A stretch of DNA of 64,000 nucleotides from Fluviicola chungangensis (GCF_007558725.1 NZ_VLPL01000003.1:434001-498000); one strand, 5' to 3'; numbered from the stretch's first letter, positions 15,988 through 24,980 are shown. Notes: generated by a model not told the origin, from the letters alone. Translations and numbers: made by a program.

Positions 15988-17744
15988 TTTTTTGTGAATT
16001 GCATGGAATGCAGTTTTCGGTACATTCCATCTTTGCGTAATAATTCTTCGTGGGATCCGATTTCCTGGATCTCACCTTTGTCCAGGACAATTATCTTGTC
16101 TGCTGCTTGTATGGTAGATAATCGGTGTGCGATCACAATAGAAGTCCGCCCTTTGGTAAGCTGCTCGGTAGCACGCTGAATCAGGAGTTCCGATTCGTTG
16201 TCAACACTCGAAGTCGCTTCATCCAGAATCAGGATATGCGGATTGTAGACGTATGCGCGGATGAATGCCAGTAATTGTCTTTGGCCCACAGAAAGTACTC
16301 CTCCACGTTCACCGACCTGGTAATCATATCCATTCGGCAGTTTTTCTATGAAACTATCGGCTCCGACTGCTTTTGCTGCCGCAATCACTTCTTCCCGGCT
16401 GATTTCCTCGTTTCCCAAGGTAATATTGTTGTGAATCGTATCCGAAAACAAGAAAACATCCTGGAGCACAATGGCAATGTTCTTTCTCAGCGTATCCATT
16501 TGGATTTCACGCAATTCCAACTCGCCAATGTGGATTGTTCCTTTCTGGTATTCATAAAAGCGGCTCAACAGGTTAACGATTGACGTTTTACCTGCTCCGG
16601 TTGCTCCCACAAATGCGATTGTTTCTTTCGGCTGGATCGTCAGATTGATATCCTTTAAGACCCAATCTTCGTCCTTGTATGCAAAATAAACATGCTCGAA
16701 TTTTAAAGGCTGCTCGAAATCACAATGTGTAACCGTTCCTGATTCCTGCACATGTTCGTGCGTATCCAGCAATTCGAATACTTTATCGGCACGAACAATT
16801 CCACGCTGAAGAATATTGAATTTATCAGCCAGCATACGAATGGGCCTGAACAACATCTGGATCCAAAGAGTAAAGCTAAACACCGTTCCGAACAATTGTT
16901 TGTCTCCCACTTTTTCGTCTGTCATGGAAAAAGCGCACCAAACAATAAGTAAAGCAACAGAAAGCGAACTCAGGAACTCGACTACGGGAAAGAAAATGGA
17001 AAACGCCCAAACTGCATTAACGTGCGCCTGCCGGTGGGTTTTATTCACTTCCTGAAAAGCGACGTACTCCATTTTTTCCCTTCCGAAAACCTGAACGATG
17101 TTCATTCCGGTCAATCGTTCCTGGACAAACGAGTTCAGGCGGTGTACAGCGGTTCCTTCCTGCTGGAAGCTTTTGCGCATGGCCTTAGCAAACACACGGG
17201 TCGCAAAAATGAGAATCGGGATAGGAATCAGTGTCAGGAGAGATAATTGCCAGTTGCTTGTAAACATCAATGCCAAAACCACAACCAACATGAGTAAATC
17301 TCCCAGGATATCGATCAATCCTGAAGAAAAAACCTCTGAGATCGCTTCAATATCAGAAACTACCCGTGTAACCAAACCACCAACCGGAGAGCGATCAAAA
17401 AACTGCATCCGGAAAGTGGACAAGTGATTGAAAACTTTCACGCGAATATCGCGAATGACCGATTGGGCCATCAAATTGGAGAAATATGCCGCCGAAAATT
17501 GAAGGAGCGCTTCGAAAATTAAAATTCCTCCGACAATCAGGGTCCATTGGAAAAATAAGCTGGTATTCGGACTGTCGACAACGTATTTTTGAACCATATT
17601 CCCGATAATCATAGGGCGTAATGGGCCAAGTATCGAAAGTAAAACGGTGCAGATGAAAGCCAAAATCAAAAGCCCTCTATAGGGTTTTGCAAATTTCAAT
17701 AAGCGTCTGAAAATTCGAAAATCAATTTTGCTTTGTTTGGCCAT
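15984..17744 (-). CDS. ABC half-transporter (exporter type, MsbA-like)
   Basis: Inner-membrane ABC protein with fused domains, 586 residues. Six membrane helices lie within about 25-320. The nucleotide-binding domain has Walker A GATGAGKT at 380-387, a Q-loop around VLQDVF, the signature LSVGQ at 485-489 (Val replaces the usual Gly), Walker B ILILDEA at 504-510 and the switch His540 in IAHRLS. It probably works as a dimer and exports lipid or drug-like molecules; substrate unknown. TAATTTTG on the minus strand (17749-17756) ends four bases before the ATG, so the message may be leaderless. It overlaps the binding-protein gene downstream by four bases. Confidence 0.93.
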   Translation of the reverse strand: MAKQSKIDFRIFRRLLKFAKPYRGLLILAFICTVLLSILGPLRPMIIGNMVQKYVVDSPNTSLFFQWTLIVGGILIFEALLQFSAAYFSNLMAQSVIRDIRVKVFNHLSTFRMQFFDRSPVGGLVTRVVSDIEAISEVFSSGLIDILGDLLMLVVVLALMFTSNWQLSLLTLIPIPILIFATRVFAKAMRKSFQQEGTAVHRLNSFVQERLTGMNIVQVFGREKMEYVAFQEVNKTHRQAHVNAVWAFSIFFPVVEFLSSLSVALLIVWCAFSMTDEKVGDKQLFGTVFSFTLWIQMLFRPIRMLADKFNILQRGIVRADKVFELLDTHEHVQESGTVTHCDFEQPLKFEHVYFAYKDEDWVLKDINLTIQPKETIAFVGATGAGKTSIVNLLSRFYEYQKGTIHIGELELREIQMDTLRKNIAIVLQDVFLFSDTIHNNITLGNEEISREEVIAAAKAVGADSFIEKLPNGYDYQVGERGGVLSVGQRQLLAFIRAYVYNPHILILDEATSSVDNESELLIQRATEQLTKGRTSIVIAHRLSTIQAADKIIVLDKGEIQEIGSHEELLRKDGMYRKLHSMQFTKK

Positions 17745-17748
17745 GTTA

Positions 17749-17756
17749 CAAAATTA
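17749..17756 (-). promoter_or_regulatory. -7 element of the ABC transporter operon
   Basis: TAATTTTG (minus strand) matches TAnnTTTG and is followed by TAAC and the ATG. No good -33 element was found. Confidence 0.5.
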
Positions 17757-17864
17757 CATCTAAGGATTGGGATATGACTTATTTTTAACTACTAAAATTC
17801 ACTAACAAAACACATTTTTATTTCCATTGTTTGCTTTTATTCCTTTATTTTGCGGATAGGCAAA

Positions 17865-18557
17865 ATGTCTGATGAGAAAGCACATAATTCACCTCCAATA
17901 TTCAATACTATGGTTTACAATTTAGGTCAGTCAACATCCATCTTCAATACCTTTCTGGGAGAGTTAAGAGATTGTACCGTTCAAACTGATCCCATGCGTT
18001 TTAGACGTAATTTGGAACGCGTGGCCGAAGTATTGGCTTATGAGTTAAGTAAGCATTTGGATTACCAAACGGAATTGGTAACTACACCACTGGGTGAAGC
18101 GGAAGTTTCGACCTTAAAGCAGCAACCTGTGCTGGCAACTATTCTGCGTGCAGGTTTGCCGATGCACCAGGGCTTGCTGAATTATTTCGATCGTGCGGAA
18201 AGCGCATTCGTTTCTGCTTACCGGAAACACACTACTGCCGAGGACTTTGATATTCACGTAGAATACCTGGCATCTCCTTCTATTGACGGGAAAACACTGA
18301 TCATTTCGGATCCGATGCTGGCAACCGGAAGTTCGATGGTGATGGTCTATAAAGCCTTATTGAAACAAGGAAAACCGTCCAAAATTCATATTGTGTCTGC
18401 AATTGCTGCTCCCGAAGCCATTGAGTTTGTAAAAAAACACCTTCCGGATACCGCATGTATCTGGGTGGGAGCGATCGATAAAGAATTGACCGCTCAATCA
18501 TACATTGTTCCTGGATTGGGTGATGCCGGCGATTTGGCTTACGGAGTAAAATGTTAA
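17865..18557 (+). CDS. upp: Uracil phosphoribosyltransferase
   Basis: Salvage enzyme that makes UMP from uracil and PRPP. The PRPP-binding loop is LIISDPMLATGSSM, and the uracil-binding end GLGDAGDLAYG is present. I start at the ATG at 17865 (230 residues); an in-frame TTG at 17850 falls inside the sequence TTTATTTTGCGG that looks like the promoter -7 region and is unlikely to be used. A membrane protein gene follows 11 bases later with a strong ribosome binding site, then a HAD phosphatase gene, making a three-gene operon in which upp and the phosphatase may both concern nucleotides. Confidence 0.96.
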   Translation: MSDEKAHNSPPIFNTMVYNLGQSTSIFNTFLGELRDCTVQTDPMRFRRNLERVAEVLAYELSKHLDYQTELVTTPLGEAEVSTLKQQPVLATILRAGLPMHQGLLNYFDRAESAFVSAYRKHTTAEDFDIHVEYLASPSIDGKTLIISDPMLATGSSMVMVYKALLKQGKPSKIHIVSAIAAPEAIEFVKKHLPDTACIWVGAIDKELTAQSYIVPGLGDAGDLAYGVKC

Positions 18558-18568
18558 GGAGATAAATT

Positions 18569-19039
18569 ATGCATTGGCACCTGTATTTTTCACTCTTTGG
18601 ATTATCCATGATCAAATTCATGTTCGCTCCGTTTGGTGGTCCGGCAATGAAATTAAATTTTTTTGAAACTTACCTTTCCTGTATCGCCGGAGCTTTCACA
18701 GCTGCCTTCATTTTTTACTTCTCCAGCGAGTTTTTCATGATTCGTGCGCACAAAAAACGTAAAGCCGCATTGCACGATTCCATAACAAAAGGAACTCCCC
18801 TGAAATACAAGCCGAAGTTTACACGCTTCAATAAATTGATCGTGAAGCTGAAACGCCGTTTCGGAATTTATGGAATTGCTTTTTACGCACCCTTGTTTTT
18901 GTCGGTTCCCCTGGGATCCATCGTGACAGCAAAGTTTTATGGAAAAGAAAAACGAACATTTCCCCTGATCCTGCTCGGTATTTGTATCAATGGAGCCATT
19001 ACAACCGGACTGGCATACGGAGTCAAAGCCCTGTTTTAA
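18569..19039 (+). CDS. Small membrane protein of unknown function
   Basis: A 156-residue protein with probably four hydrophobic segments (about 4-24, 31-53, 97-117, 128-152) and a basic cytosolic loop between the second and third (RAHKKRKAALHD and later KLKRRFG). AAGGAG lies eight bases before the ATG. Its stop overlaps the next start by one base (TAATG), so it is translated together with the HAD phosphatase gene. I do not recognise the family. The operon with upp could suggest transport of a nucleobase or nucleoside, but there is no sequence evidence for that. Confidence 0.75.
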   Translation: MHWHLYFSLFGLSMIKFMFAPFGGPAMKLNFFETYLSCIAGAFTAAFIFYFSSEFFMIRAHKKRKAALHDSITKGTPLKYKPKFTRFNKLIVKLKRRFGIYGIAFYAPLFLSVPLGSIVTAKFYGKEKRTFPLILLGICINGAITTGLAYGVKALF

Positions 19040-19755
19040 TGAAAGTTCGTCAATTGTTTTTTGATTTGGACAGAACCCTTTGGGATTTTGAAACCAATTC
19101 GCGTTTTGCGCTGCAGCATTTGTATGACCATTTGAAATTGGGAGAAACAATCGAGCACTTCATGCATTTTCATCACACCTATATTCGGGTTAATGCGGAT
19201 TTATGGCAGCAGTACGGAAACGGAAAATTAACCAAAGAGGAACTGAGGGATAATCGTTTTCGGAAGGCTTTGGCTCATCATGGAATTCATGACCTTGAAC
19301 TGGCACAGCAGATGAGTGACGGATACATCGAGCTTTCTCCACAGCAAACAAACCTTTTCCCGGGAGCGATCGAAACGCTGGAATCCTTGAAACAGCAGGA
19401 TTATTCCATGCATATTATCACCAATGGGTTTAAGGAAGTACAACACATCAAGTTGCAGAAAAGCGGCATCAGTCATTTTTTCAATACCGTGCTTTGCTCC
19501 GAAGAAATTGGTTTCACCAAGCCGCATCGGGAAATTTTCCGGGAAGCCCAGCGCTTAACTAATTGTAAGACAGCTCATGCCATCATGATCGGAGACGATT
19601 TCAAAGCAGATATCATCGGCGCGTTAAACGCCGGCTGGACCGCGATTCATTTTGATCCGGAGCACAAGTACAAGAAAGAACGAAATGTTCCCAGAATCCG
19701 GGAATTGGCTGAAATTCCGGAAGTGGTAAATCTTTTACCGATCGTGGCAAGCTAA
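19039..19755 (+). CDS. YjjG-type HAD phosphatase
   Basis: HAD-superfamily hydrolase of 238 residues. Motif I is FFDLDRTLWDFE near the N-terminus with Asp nucleophile and acid/base, motif II IITNG, the motif III Lys in GFTKPHREIF, and motif IV MIGDDFKADI. The helical cap between motifs I and II and the overall pattern fit the YjjG family of nucleotidases, which in other bacteria remove non-canonical pyrimidine nucleotides. The start codon overlaps the preceding stop (TAATG); a longer frame upstream would run through the neighbour's coding sequence. Location behind upp fits pyrimidine metabolism. Confidence 0.88.
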   Translation: MKVRQLFFDLDRTLWDFETNSRFALQHLYDHLKLGETIEHFMHFHHTYIRVNADLWQQYGNGKLTKEELRDNRFRKALAHHGIHDLELAQQMSDGYIELSPQQTNLFPGAIETLESLKQQDYSMHIITNGFKEVQHIKLQKSGISHFFNTVLCSEEIGFTKPHREIFREAQRLTNCKTAHAIMIGDDFKADIIGALNAGWTAIHFDPEHKYKKERNVPRIRELAEIPEVVNLLPIVAS

Positions 19756-19834
19756 ATTTCTTGAAAATGCAGGAATTGAGCGTCTGATCTGTCTTAATAT
19801 CCCGAAGTCTTAGCATCATAATAGCTAATTTCCC

Positions 19835-19842
19835 TATCTTTG
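19835..19842 (+). promoter_or_regulatory. -7 element of the DEAD-box helicase gene
   Basis: TATCTTTG matches TAnnTTTG, 19 bases before the ATG at 19862. Confidence 0.6.
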
Positions 19843-19861
19843 TGCCCTCAAATAAAACAGG

Positions 19862-21004
19862 ATGTCCTTTTCTTCTTTCGGCTTATCGCCATTTTTATTA
19901 AAAGCTTTAAGCGAAACGAATTACGAAAAGCCGACTCCCATTCAGGAAATCGCTATTCCGGCAATTTTGACAGGGAAAGATGTTTTGGGTATTGCACCTA
20001 CAGGTTCCGGTAAAACAGCGAGTTATGTACTTCCGATTTTAACACAACTTTCCAAAGCCGAAAAAGCAAAGAACCGGCATATTCAGTCACTTATTTTGGT
20101 CCCGACCCGCGAATTGGCGATCCAGGTAGAAGAAGTGTTCAAGGAATTTGCACGTTCATTTCCGGAGCCTCAAAAAGTAAAAGCAGTTTACGGTGGGGTT
20201 TCCATCAATCCGCAAATGAAAGCCATGATGGGTGTTTCCGTTTTGATTGCAACTCCCGGACGTTTGATCGAACTGGCAGAATCGAATGCGATCCAATTGG
20301 GAGCCTTGAAATCATTGGTGCTGGATGAAGCCGATAAATTGCTGAACCTGGATTTCCAGGAGGAATTGAAACGCATTTTGGGCTGGATCCCGAAGAAACG
20401 CCAGAACTTATTGTTTTCAGCTACTTTAAACGACAAGGTTTCCGAGATTACTCAGTTGGTGTTGCATGATCCGATTGTATTGAAGATCGAAAAAGAAGAA
20501 GATTCCATTGACCTGATCCAACAAACCGCTTATCGTGTTTCGGATGATCGAAAAGGCCCCTTGTTGCGTTATTTGATCCGTTCGCGTAAAATGAAACAGG
20601 TACTGGTTTTTACAAGTTCTACTTTTAAGGCCGACCAGGTGGTTGAGAAACTGCGGAAAAATAACATTGATGCACAGGCTATTCACAGTAAGAAAAGCCA
20701 GGATGCCAGAACGCGCGTGATGCGTAATTTCAAGGCCGGACATTTAAAAGTGATGGTTGCCACGGATTTGATTGCCCGTGGAATCGATATCGAGTTTTTG
20801 CCTTTCGTGATCAATTACGAGTTGCCCCGTTCTCCAAAGGATTTTGTACATCGGATTGGTCGCACGGGAAGGGCAGAAGCAACCGGGGAGGCGCTCACAT
20901 TCGTCAGTCCGGAAGACGAACACCATTTTAAAATCATTCAAAAGAAAATGGGAAAACAGGTTCCCTTTGAGGAAACAGACCAACTGGACCTGAACGGATT
21001 TTAA
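19862..21004 (+). CDS. DEAD-box ATP-dependent RNA helicase
   Basis: RNA helicase with the two RecA-like domains and no long C-terminal extension (380 residues). Motifs in order: Q motif EKPTPIQEIAIP, Walker A APTGSGKTA, PTREL, VLDEADKLL, SAT, then in domain 2 ARGIDIE and HRIGRTGRA. It resembles the RhlE group but lacks its basic tail, so I give no gene symbol. Role is probably RNA remodelling in ribosome assembly, decay or cold adaptation. It has its own promoter element and is followed 69 bases later by the J-domain/KTSC gene. Confidence 0.94.
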   Translation: MSFSSFGLSPFLLKALSETNYEKPTPIQEIAIPAILTGKDVLGIAPTGSGKTASYVLPILTQLSKAEKAKNRHIQSLILVPTRELAIQVEEVFKEFARSFPEPQKVKAVYGGVSINPQMKAMMGVSVLIATPGRLIELAESNAIQLGALKSLVLDEADKLLNLDFQEELKRILGWIPKKRQNLLFSATLNDKVSEITQLVLHDPIVLKIEKEEDSIDLIQQTAYRVSDDRKGPLLRYLIRSRKMKQVLVFTSSTFKADQVVEKLRKNNIDAQAIHSKKSQDARTRVMRNFKAGHLKVMVATDLIARGIDIEFLPFVINYELPRSPKDFVHRIGRTGRAEATGEALTFVSPEDEHHFKIIQKKMGKQVPFEETDQLDLNGF

Positions 21005-21073
21005 TTCGCTCTCCAAACACCAAACAGACCGGGTTTCAGTCCTAACATCCTGAAATCTTAAAATCTAAAAAGT

Positions 21074-21523
21074 ATGAAACGCATTGCAGCATATAAAAAA
21101 CTCTTCCAGGTAGAAGAAGAAATCACGTTATCCCAATTGAAAACCACTTACCGCAAACTGGTAAAAGAGTGGCATCCGGATAAATACCAGGAAGCAGATC
21201 CCCTGAAGGCAGAAGCTGAACAACGTAGTTTGGAAATCATTGATGCCTACCATTTCCTGGTGAGCATTGCGCCTGAAACCCTGGAGCAAAATAGGGAAGA
21301 ATACCAGGAAACGATCAATACTTCCATGATTGCTGATTATCACTACAAAGGCTTAACCTTAAAAGTGACTTTCCTGAACGGACAGGTATTCGAATATTTC
21401 GGAGTTCCAAACAATGTTTACAAGAAACTGAACCAAAGTGCAACACCGGAGCGTTTTGCACGCAGGCATATTTTTACGGCGCACACGTATCGAATGGCGG
21501 GTAAGGGAACAGTGGAAGTTTAA
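21074..21523 (+). CDS. J-domain plus KTSC-domain protein
   Basis: A 149-residue two-domain protein. Residues about 5-65 form a J-domain with the HPD tripeptide at 34-36 (EWHPDKYQEAD), which should stimulate a DnaK-type Hsp70. Residues about 80-149 form a KTSC domain, beginning TSMIADYHYKGLTLKVTF and including FEYFGVPNNVY and FARRHIF. KTSC is named for lysyl-tRNA synthetase C-terminal association and occurs as small stand-alone proteins of unclear role. The protein could bring Hsp70 to RNA or tRNA, which is inference. It ends convergently with the TonB-like gene, the two stop codons overlapping. Confidence 0.85.
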   Translation: MKRIAAYKKLFQVEEEITLSQLKTTYRKLVKEWHPDKYQEADPLKAEAEQRSLEIIDAYHFLVSIAPETLEQNREEYQETINTSMIADYHYKGLTLKVTFLNGQVFEYFGVPNNVYKKLNQSATPERFARRHIFTAHTYRMAGKGTVEV

Positions 21524-21996
21524 TCTTTCTTTCCGAGGCTAAAGGAACAGGGAAGTGAAATCCTTGAATTAATTGGTTTGCCATTTATAAGTGCTGGTTT
21601 GAAAACCATCAATTTCATTACGCGAATAACTTCAGCGTCGGCCAACGGGCTCAGTGATTTTTTAACGTTGACTTTTGTTACATGTCCCATCGTATCAATA
21701 AGTAATGACACATAAATTTTTCCCTCCACGCTATCGGAAGGATAAATGATGTTTTCTTCTAAAAAACTTCGCATCGCAATGATCCCGCCGGGATACTCAG
21801 GATAGCCGTCGTCAAAGAACAGATCAACCCCGTTGTTTTTATCAGAAACGTCTCTACATGAAATGGAAGTTGTGTTGGTTGCAGGGAACTTAAAAGGATC
21901 AACTTCTTCCTGCGCGTGAACAGGTTGAAAAAAGCTGATCAATCCGATAACGATTTTAACAGCCAGTTGAAAATGAATATTTTGAATAGAGAACAT
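21520..21996 (-). CDS. TonB C-terminal-domain protein, exported
   Basis: A 158-residue protein with a signal peptide (MFSIQNIHFQLAVKIVIGL... ending VHAQ) and a TonB C-terminal domain at about 70-155, containing EGKIYVSLLIDTMGHVTKV and a VMKLMVFKPALINGKPINS pattern. I start at this ATG because TATATTTG lies 16 bases upstream on the same strand and the signal peptide is then at the N-terminus; a longer frame to 22092 is less likely. It lacks the N-terminal anchor helix and Pro-rich linker of true TonB, so it is probably a periplasmic protein that borrows the fold and not an energy transducer. Confidence 0.78.
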   Translation of the reverse strand: MFSIQNIHFQLAVKIVIGLISFFQPVHAQEEVDPFKFPATNTTSISCRDVSDKNNGVDLFFDDGYPEYPGGIIAMRSFLEENIIYPSDSVEGKIYVSLLIDTMGHVTKVNVKKSLSPLADAEVIRVMKLMVFKPALINGKPINSRISLPCSFSLGKKD

Positions 21997-22012
21997 GGAC
22001 TGAGTTTTCAAA

Positions 22013-22020
22013 CAAATATA
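22013..22020 (-). promoter_or_regulatory. -7 element of the TonB-like gene
   Basis: TATATTTG on the minus strand, 16 bases before the chosen ATG at 21996; it decides the start. Confidence 0.55.
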
Positions 22021-22186
22021 GGTGAAGAACCGGAAGAGCTTTCTGTGAAATAGTAATCGATTACTTTTGTTTATTTTACCGGGCCATCTCAAAATAAAAC
22101 CAAAAAAAATATATGCATTGTATGACCTAAGTGGTTTGTCTTTTTTTGTTGGAAAAAACAGACAAATGATTCCTCGTCAAATTGGT

Positions 22187-22194
22187 TATTTTTG
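22187..22194 (+). promoter_or_regulatory. -7 element of the DUF6265/YCII gene
   Basis: TATTTTTG matches TAnnTTTG, 18 bases before the ATG at 22213. A TTG inside it opens a longer frame but is not a likely start. Confidence 0.55.
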
Positions 22195-22212
22195 AAAGAC
22201 AGATCGATACTT

Positions 22213-23079
22213 ATGAAAAAGCTCTTATTCGTATTGGGACTTGGTATTTCAGGTTCCGTTTTTACACAAAATAAATTCCCTGATTTCCTGGTGGGTACCT
22301 GGTTTTCTGAAGACCAAAGTACCTACGAGCATTGGGACAAACTTTCCCCGTCTTCCATGAAAGGCTATTCTTACGTAGTAAAGAACGGAGAGATTAAAGT
22401 GAATGAATACCTGGATTTGATAGAACGAAAGGACGGAACGTTCTACATACCGACAGTCATTGGACAGAATAACGGAAAACCGGTCGAATTCAAATTGACT
22501 TCCTCGGATTCCGCATTCGTCTTTGAAAATAAAACACACGATTTTCCCAAGAAAATTTGTTACAAAATGCTTTCCGCCACAGAGGTCTTTGTTCAGGTTC
22601 TGGGAGATAAAAACACCGGTTTCAGCTTCAAAATGACGAAAAAAGAGCCGCTTGCCGAAACAATCAATGAAAAGAATGCAACAGATAACCCGAAGTACGA
22701 TAAGGTATTGGCAGAAAAATTACAAGGCGACGATTACGGAATGAAAAGCTATGTGTTTGTTGCGTTGAAAACAGGAACGAATACCACCACGGATAAAAAG
22801 TACATCGATAGTTGTTTCACCGGACACATGGGAAATATCGGACGCCTGGTGGATGAAGGGAAATTAATTGTTGCGGGACCTTTTGGTAAAAACGACCTGA
22901 CGTATCGCGGATTGTTCATTTTTAATGTGAAAACAAAAGAAGAAGCCGAAGCATTATTGAAAACGGATCCGGCAGTGAATTCTGGGTTACTAGCGTACGA
23001 TTTGATTCCCTGGTACGGTTCAGCGGCGCTCTCCGAATACCTGGATGCTTCCGATAAGATCTGGCGCAAGAAATTTTAA
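22213..23079 (+). CDS. Exported DUF6265-like / YCII-like fusion protein
   Basis: A 288-residue protein with a signal peptide (MKKLLFVLGLGISGSVFTQ). Residues about 22-140 resemble the DUF6265 lipocalin-like family: FLVGTWFSEDQ near the start, then VFENKTHDFPKKI and FVQVLGDK. Residues about 170-285 resemble a YCII-type dimeric alpha-beta barrel, with YVFVALKTG, HMGNIGRLVDEGKLIVAGPF and FIFNVKTKEEAEALLKTDP. Both families are of uncertain biochemical function. It is 33 bases upstream of the DUF885 lipoprotein gene on the same strand, so they may be co-transcribed. Confidence 0.72.
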   Translation: MKKLLFVLGLGISGSVFTQNKFPDFLVGTWFSEDQSTYEHWDKLSPSSMKGYSYVVKNGEIKVNEYLDLIERKDGTFYIPTVIGQNNGKPVEFKLTSSDSAFVFENKTHDFPKKICYKMLSATEVFVQVLGDKNTGFSFKMTKKEPLAETINEKNATDNPKYDKVLAEKLQGDDYGMKSYVFVALKTGTNTTTDKKYIDSCFTGHMGNIGRLVDEGKLIVAGPFGKNDLTYRGLFIFNVKTKEEAEALLKTDPAVNSGLLAYDLIPWYGSAALSEYLDASDKIWRKKF

Positions 23080-23112
23080 TGGTCCCGTATACCTCAATTT
23101 AAATTAATTCGT

Positions 23113-24843
23113 ATGAAAAAGTACCTTGGTTTCAGTATGATGATTTTCATTCTTCTAACAGCTTGTCGGGAGGAGAAAGTAAAAACAGATGTGGATTTTA
23201 ATCACTACAAAGAGGCGTTTGTTTTACGCTTGTGGAAAATGAATCCGGGTTGGGCCAGCAGTGTGGGATATCACAAATTTGATTCGGTATTAGTTGTTCC
23301 GGATAAAACTCGGCAGGAAAAAGAACGTGCATTTATTCAAAAGGAACTGGAACAACTTCATGAATTTAAGCTTGAAATACTTTCGGAAGCAAACCGAATT
23401 GATTGGAAGCTCATACGGAATTACCTGGAAGGAGCACTTTGGGAACAAACTACCCTGAAGTCCGGAGAATGGAATCCTTCCAATTACAATGTTTGCGGCG
23501 GATTTGCTGAAATGCTGGGGAATAATTACGCTCCATTGGACGAACGCTTGCGAAATTTCTCCATCCGTTTGAAACATGTTCCGGCCTATTACGAAGCAGC
23601 AAAAAAGAACATCAACAATCCTACAAAAGAACATACCCAATTGGCAATTGAACAGAACAGGGGAGGGTTATCTGTTTTCTCTGCGGATCTTCCCGCAAGT
23701 TTGGAAAAAAGTAAACTGAGCGAAACCGAAAAATCAGAATTGCTTAAACGAAGTATGGCTGCACAAAAAGCTATTGAAGAGTATGCTTTCTGGCTGGAAA
23801 AATTGCCGAATCCGCATCCACGTAGTTTCCGTTTGGGAAGTACGTTGTATGCAAAGAAATTTGAGTTTGACATTCAATCGGATCAATCGGCTAAAGAAAT
23901 CTACGAAAATGCGTTGACACACAAAAAGGAACTGCATCAAAAAATGGTGAAGATTTCACGCAGTATTTGGAGTAAGCATATGGGGAAAAAAACAATGCCC
24001 GGAAATGAATACGAACTGGTGAAACAATTAATCGATCAAATTTCCCTTCAACATACCAAACCGGAAAATTTCCAGAAAGACATTGAAAAACAGATTCCGG
24101 AATTGGAGAAGTTCGTTCGGGATAAGAAGTTGATTTATTTGGACCCGAAGAAACCGTTGGTGGTTCGAAAAGAACCGGATTATATGGCCGGAGTTGCAGG
24201 AGCCTCCATTTCTGCTCCGGGACCATACGATAAAGGAGGAAATACGTATTACAATGTGGGGAGCATGAATGGCTGGCCGGCTGTACAATCGGAAAGTTAT
24301 TTGCGGGAGTACAACGATCATGTTTTGCAGATCCTGAATATTCACGAAGCGGTTCCGGGGCATTATACCCAATTGATTTATAGCAATAATTCACCGAGTA
24401 TCATCAAATCCATTTTTGGGAACGGAGCAATGGTAGAAGGCTGGGCGGTTTATGCGGAACTGATGATGTTGGAAAACGGTTACGGCAACAATAGCCCGGA
24501 AATGTGGCTGATGTATTACAAATGGAATTTACGAACTACCTGCAATACCATTTTGGATTACTCGGTTCATAACCTGAATTATACGAAAGAGCAGGCGATG
24601 AACCTATTGGTCAATGAAGCCTACCAGCAGCAAGCTGAAGCTGAAGGGAAGTGGAAACGGGCGACTTTGAGCCAGGTGCAATTATGCAGCTACTTTACCG
24701 GTTTCACTGAAATCTGCAATTTGCGCAGGGAATTAATGAAAAAACAAGGAAAGGTGTTTGATCTCAAGACATTCCACGAAAAATTCCTGAGTTATGGAAG
24801 CGCCCCGGTGAGAGATATCCGTGCGATGATGCTTGCTAATTGA
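23113..24843 (+). CDS. DUF885 zinc-peptidase-like lipoprotein
   Basis: A 576-residue lipoprotein (signal MKKYLGFSMMIFILLTAC, lipid Cys at 18) of the DUF885 family, a large helical gluzincin-like fold. The family metal motif HEAVPGH is at 411-417 (H411, E412, H417 as a variant HExxxxH) and the following EGWAVYAE at 442-449 supplies the third ligand. It is probably a metallopeptidase or peptidase-related hydrolase on the outer side of a membrane; substrate unknown. It follows the DUF6265/YCII gene closely and is followed by a long AT-rich inverted repeat that may end the transcript. Confidence 0.88.
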   Translation: MKKYLGFSMMIFILLTACREEKVKTDVDFNHYKEAFVLRLWKMNPGWASSVGYHKFDSVLVVPDKTRQEKERAFIQKELEQLHEFKLEILSEANRIDWKLIRNYLEGALWEQTTLKSGEWNPSNYNVCGGFAEMLGNNYAPLDERLRNFSIRLKHVPAYYEAAKKNINNPTKEHTQLAIEQNRGGLSVFSADLPASLEKSKLSETEKSELLKRSMAAQKAIEEYAFWLEKLPNPHPRSFRLGSTLYAKKFEFDIQSDQSAKEIYENALTHKKELHQKMVKISRSIWSKHMGKKTMPGNEYELVKQLIDQISLQHTKPENFQKDIEKQIPELEKFVRDKKLIYLDPKKPLVVRKEPDYMAGVAGASISAPGPYDKGGNTYYNVGSMNGWPAVQSESYLREYNDHVLQILNIHEAVPGHYTQLIYSNNSPSIIKSIFGNGAMVEGWAVYAELMMLENGYGNNSPEMWLMYYKWNLRTTCNTILDYSVHNLNYTKEQAMNLLVNEAYQQQAEAEGKWKRATLSQVQLCSYFTGFTEICNLRRELMKKQGKVFDLKTFHEKFLSYGSAPVRDIRAMMLAN

Positions 24844-24948
24844 AAATGGAGAATGCAAAAATTGAAAAGAATTTCGTTTAAAGTTGCCTAAATCGACCTG
24901 TTTAGAGCAATCTGATCTTTTCAATTCTCAATTGTCCATTTTTAATTA
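24843..24948. repeat. AATTGAAA-type long inverted repeat
   Basis: AAAATGGAGAAT and AATTGAAAAGA on the left pair with TCTTTTCAATT and ATTGTCCATTTT on the right across a loop of about 45 bases. It lies after the DUF885 gene and just before the AraC promoter. The same word family recurs at 25905 and 61976. Confidence 0.65.
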
Positions 24949-24959
24949 TTGTATATTTG
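24932..24959 (+). promoter_or_regulatory. Promoter of the AraC-family gene
   Basis: TTG at 24932 and TATATTTG at 24952-24959 are 17 bases apart; the ATG follows at 24981. Confidence 0.6.
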
Positions 24960-24980
24960 AATTTTGCAATTTATCAGTGA

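Noticed and set aside
17850-17864. TTG start for upp
   Set aside because: The TTG is part of the promoter-like TTTATTTTGCGG; the ATG at 17865 gives the normal protein.
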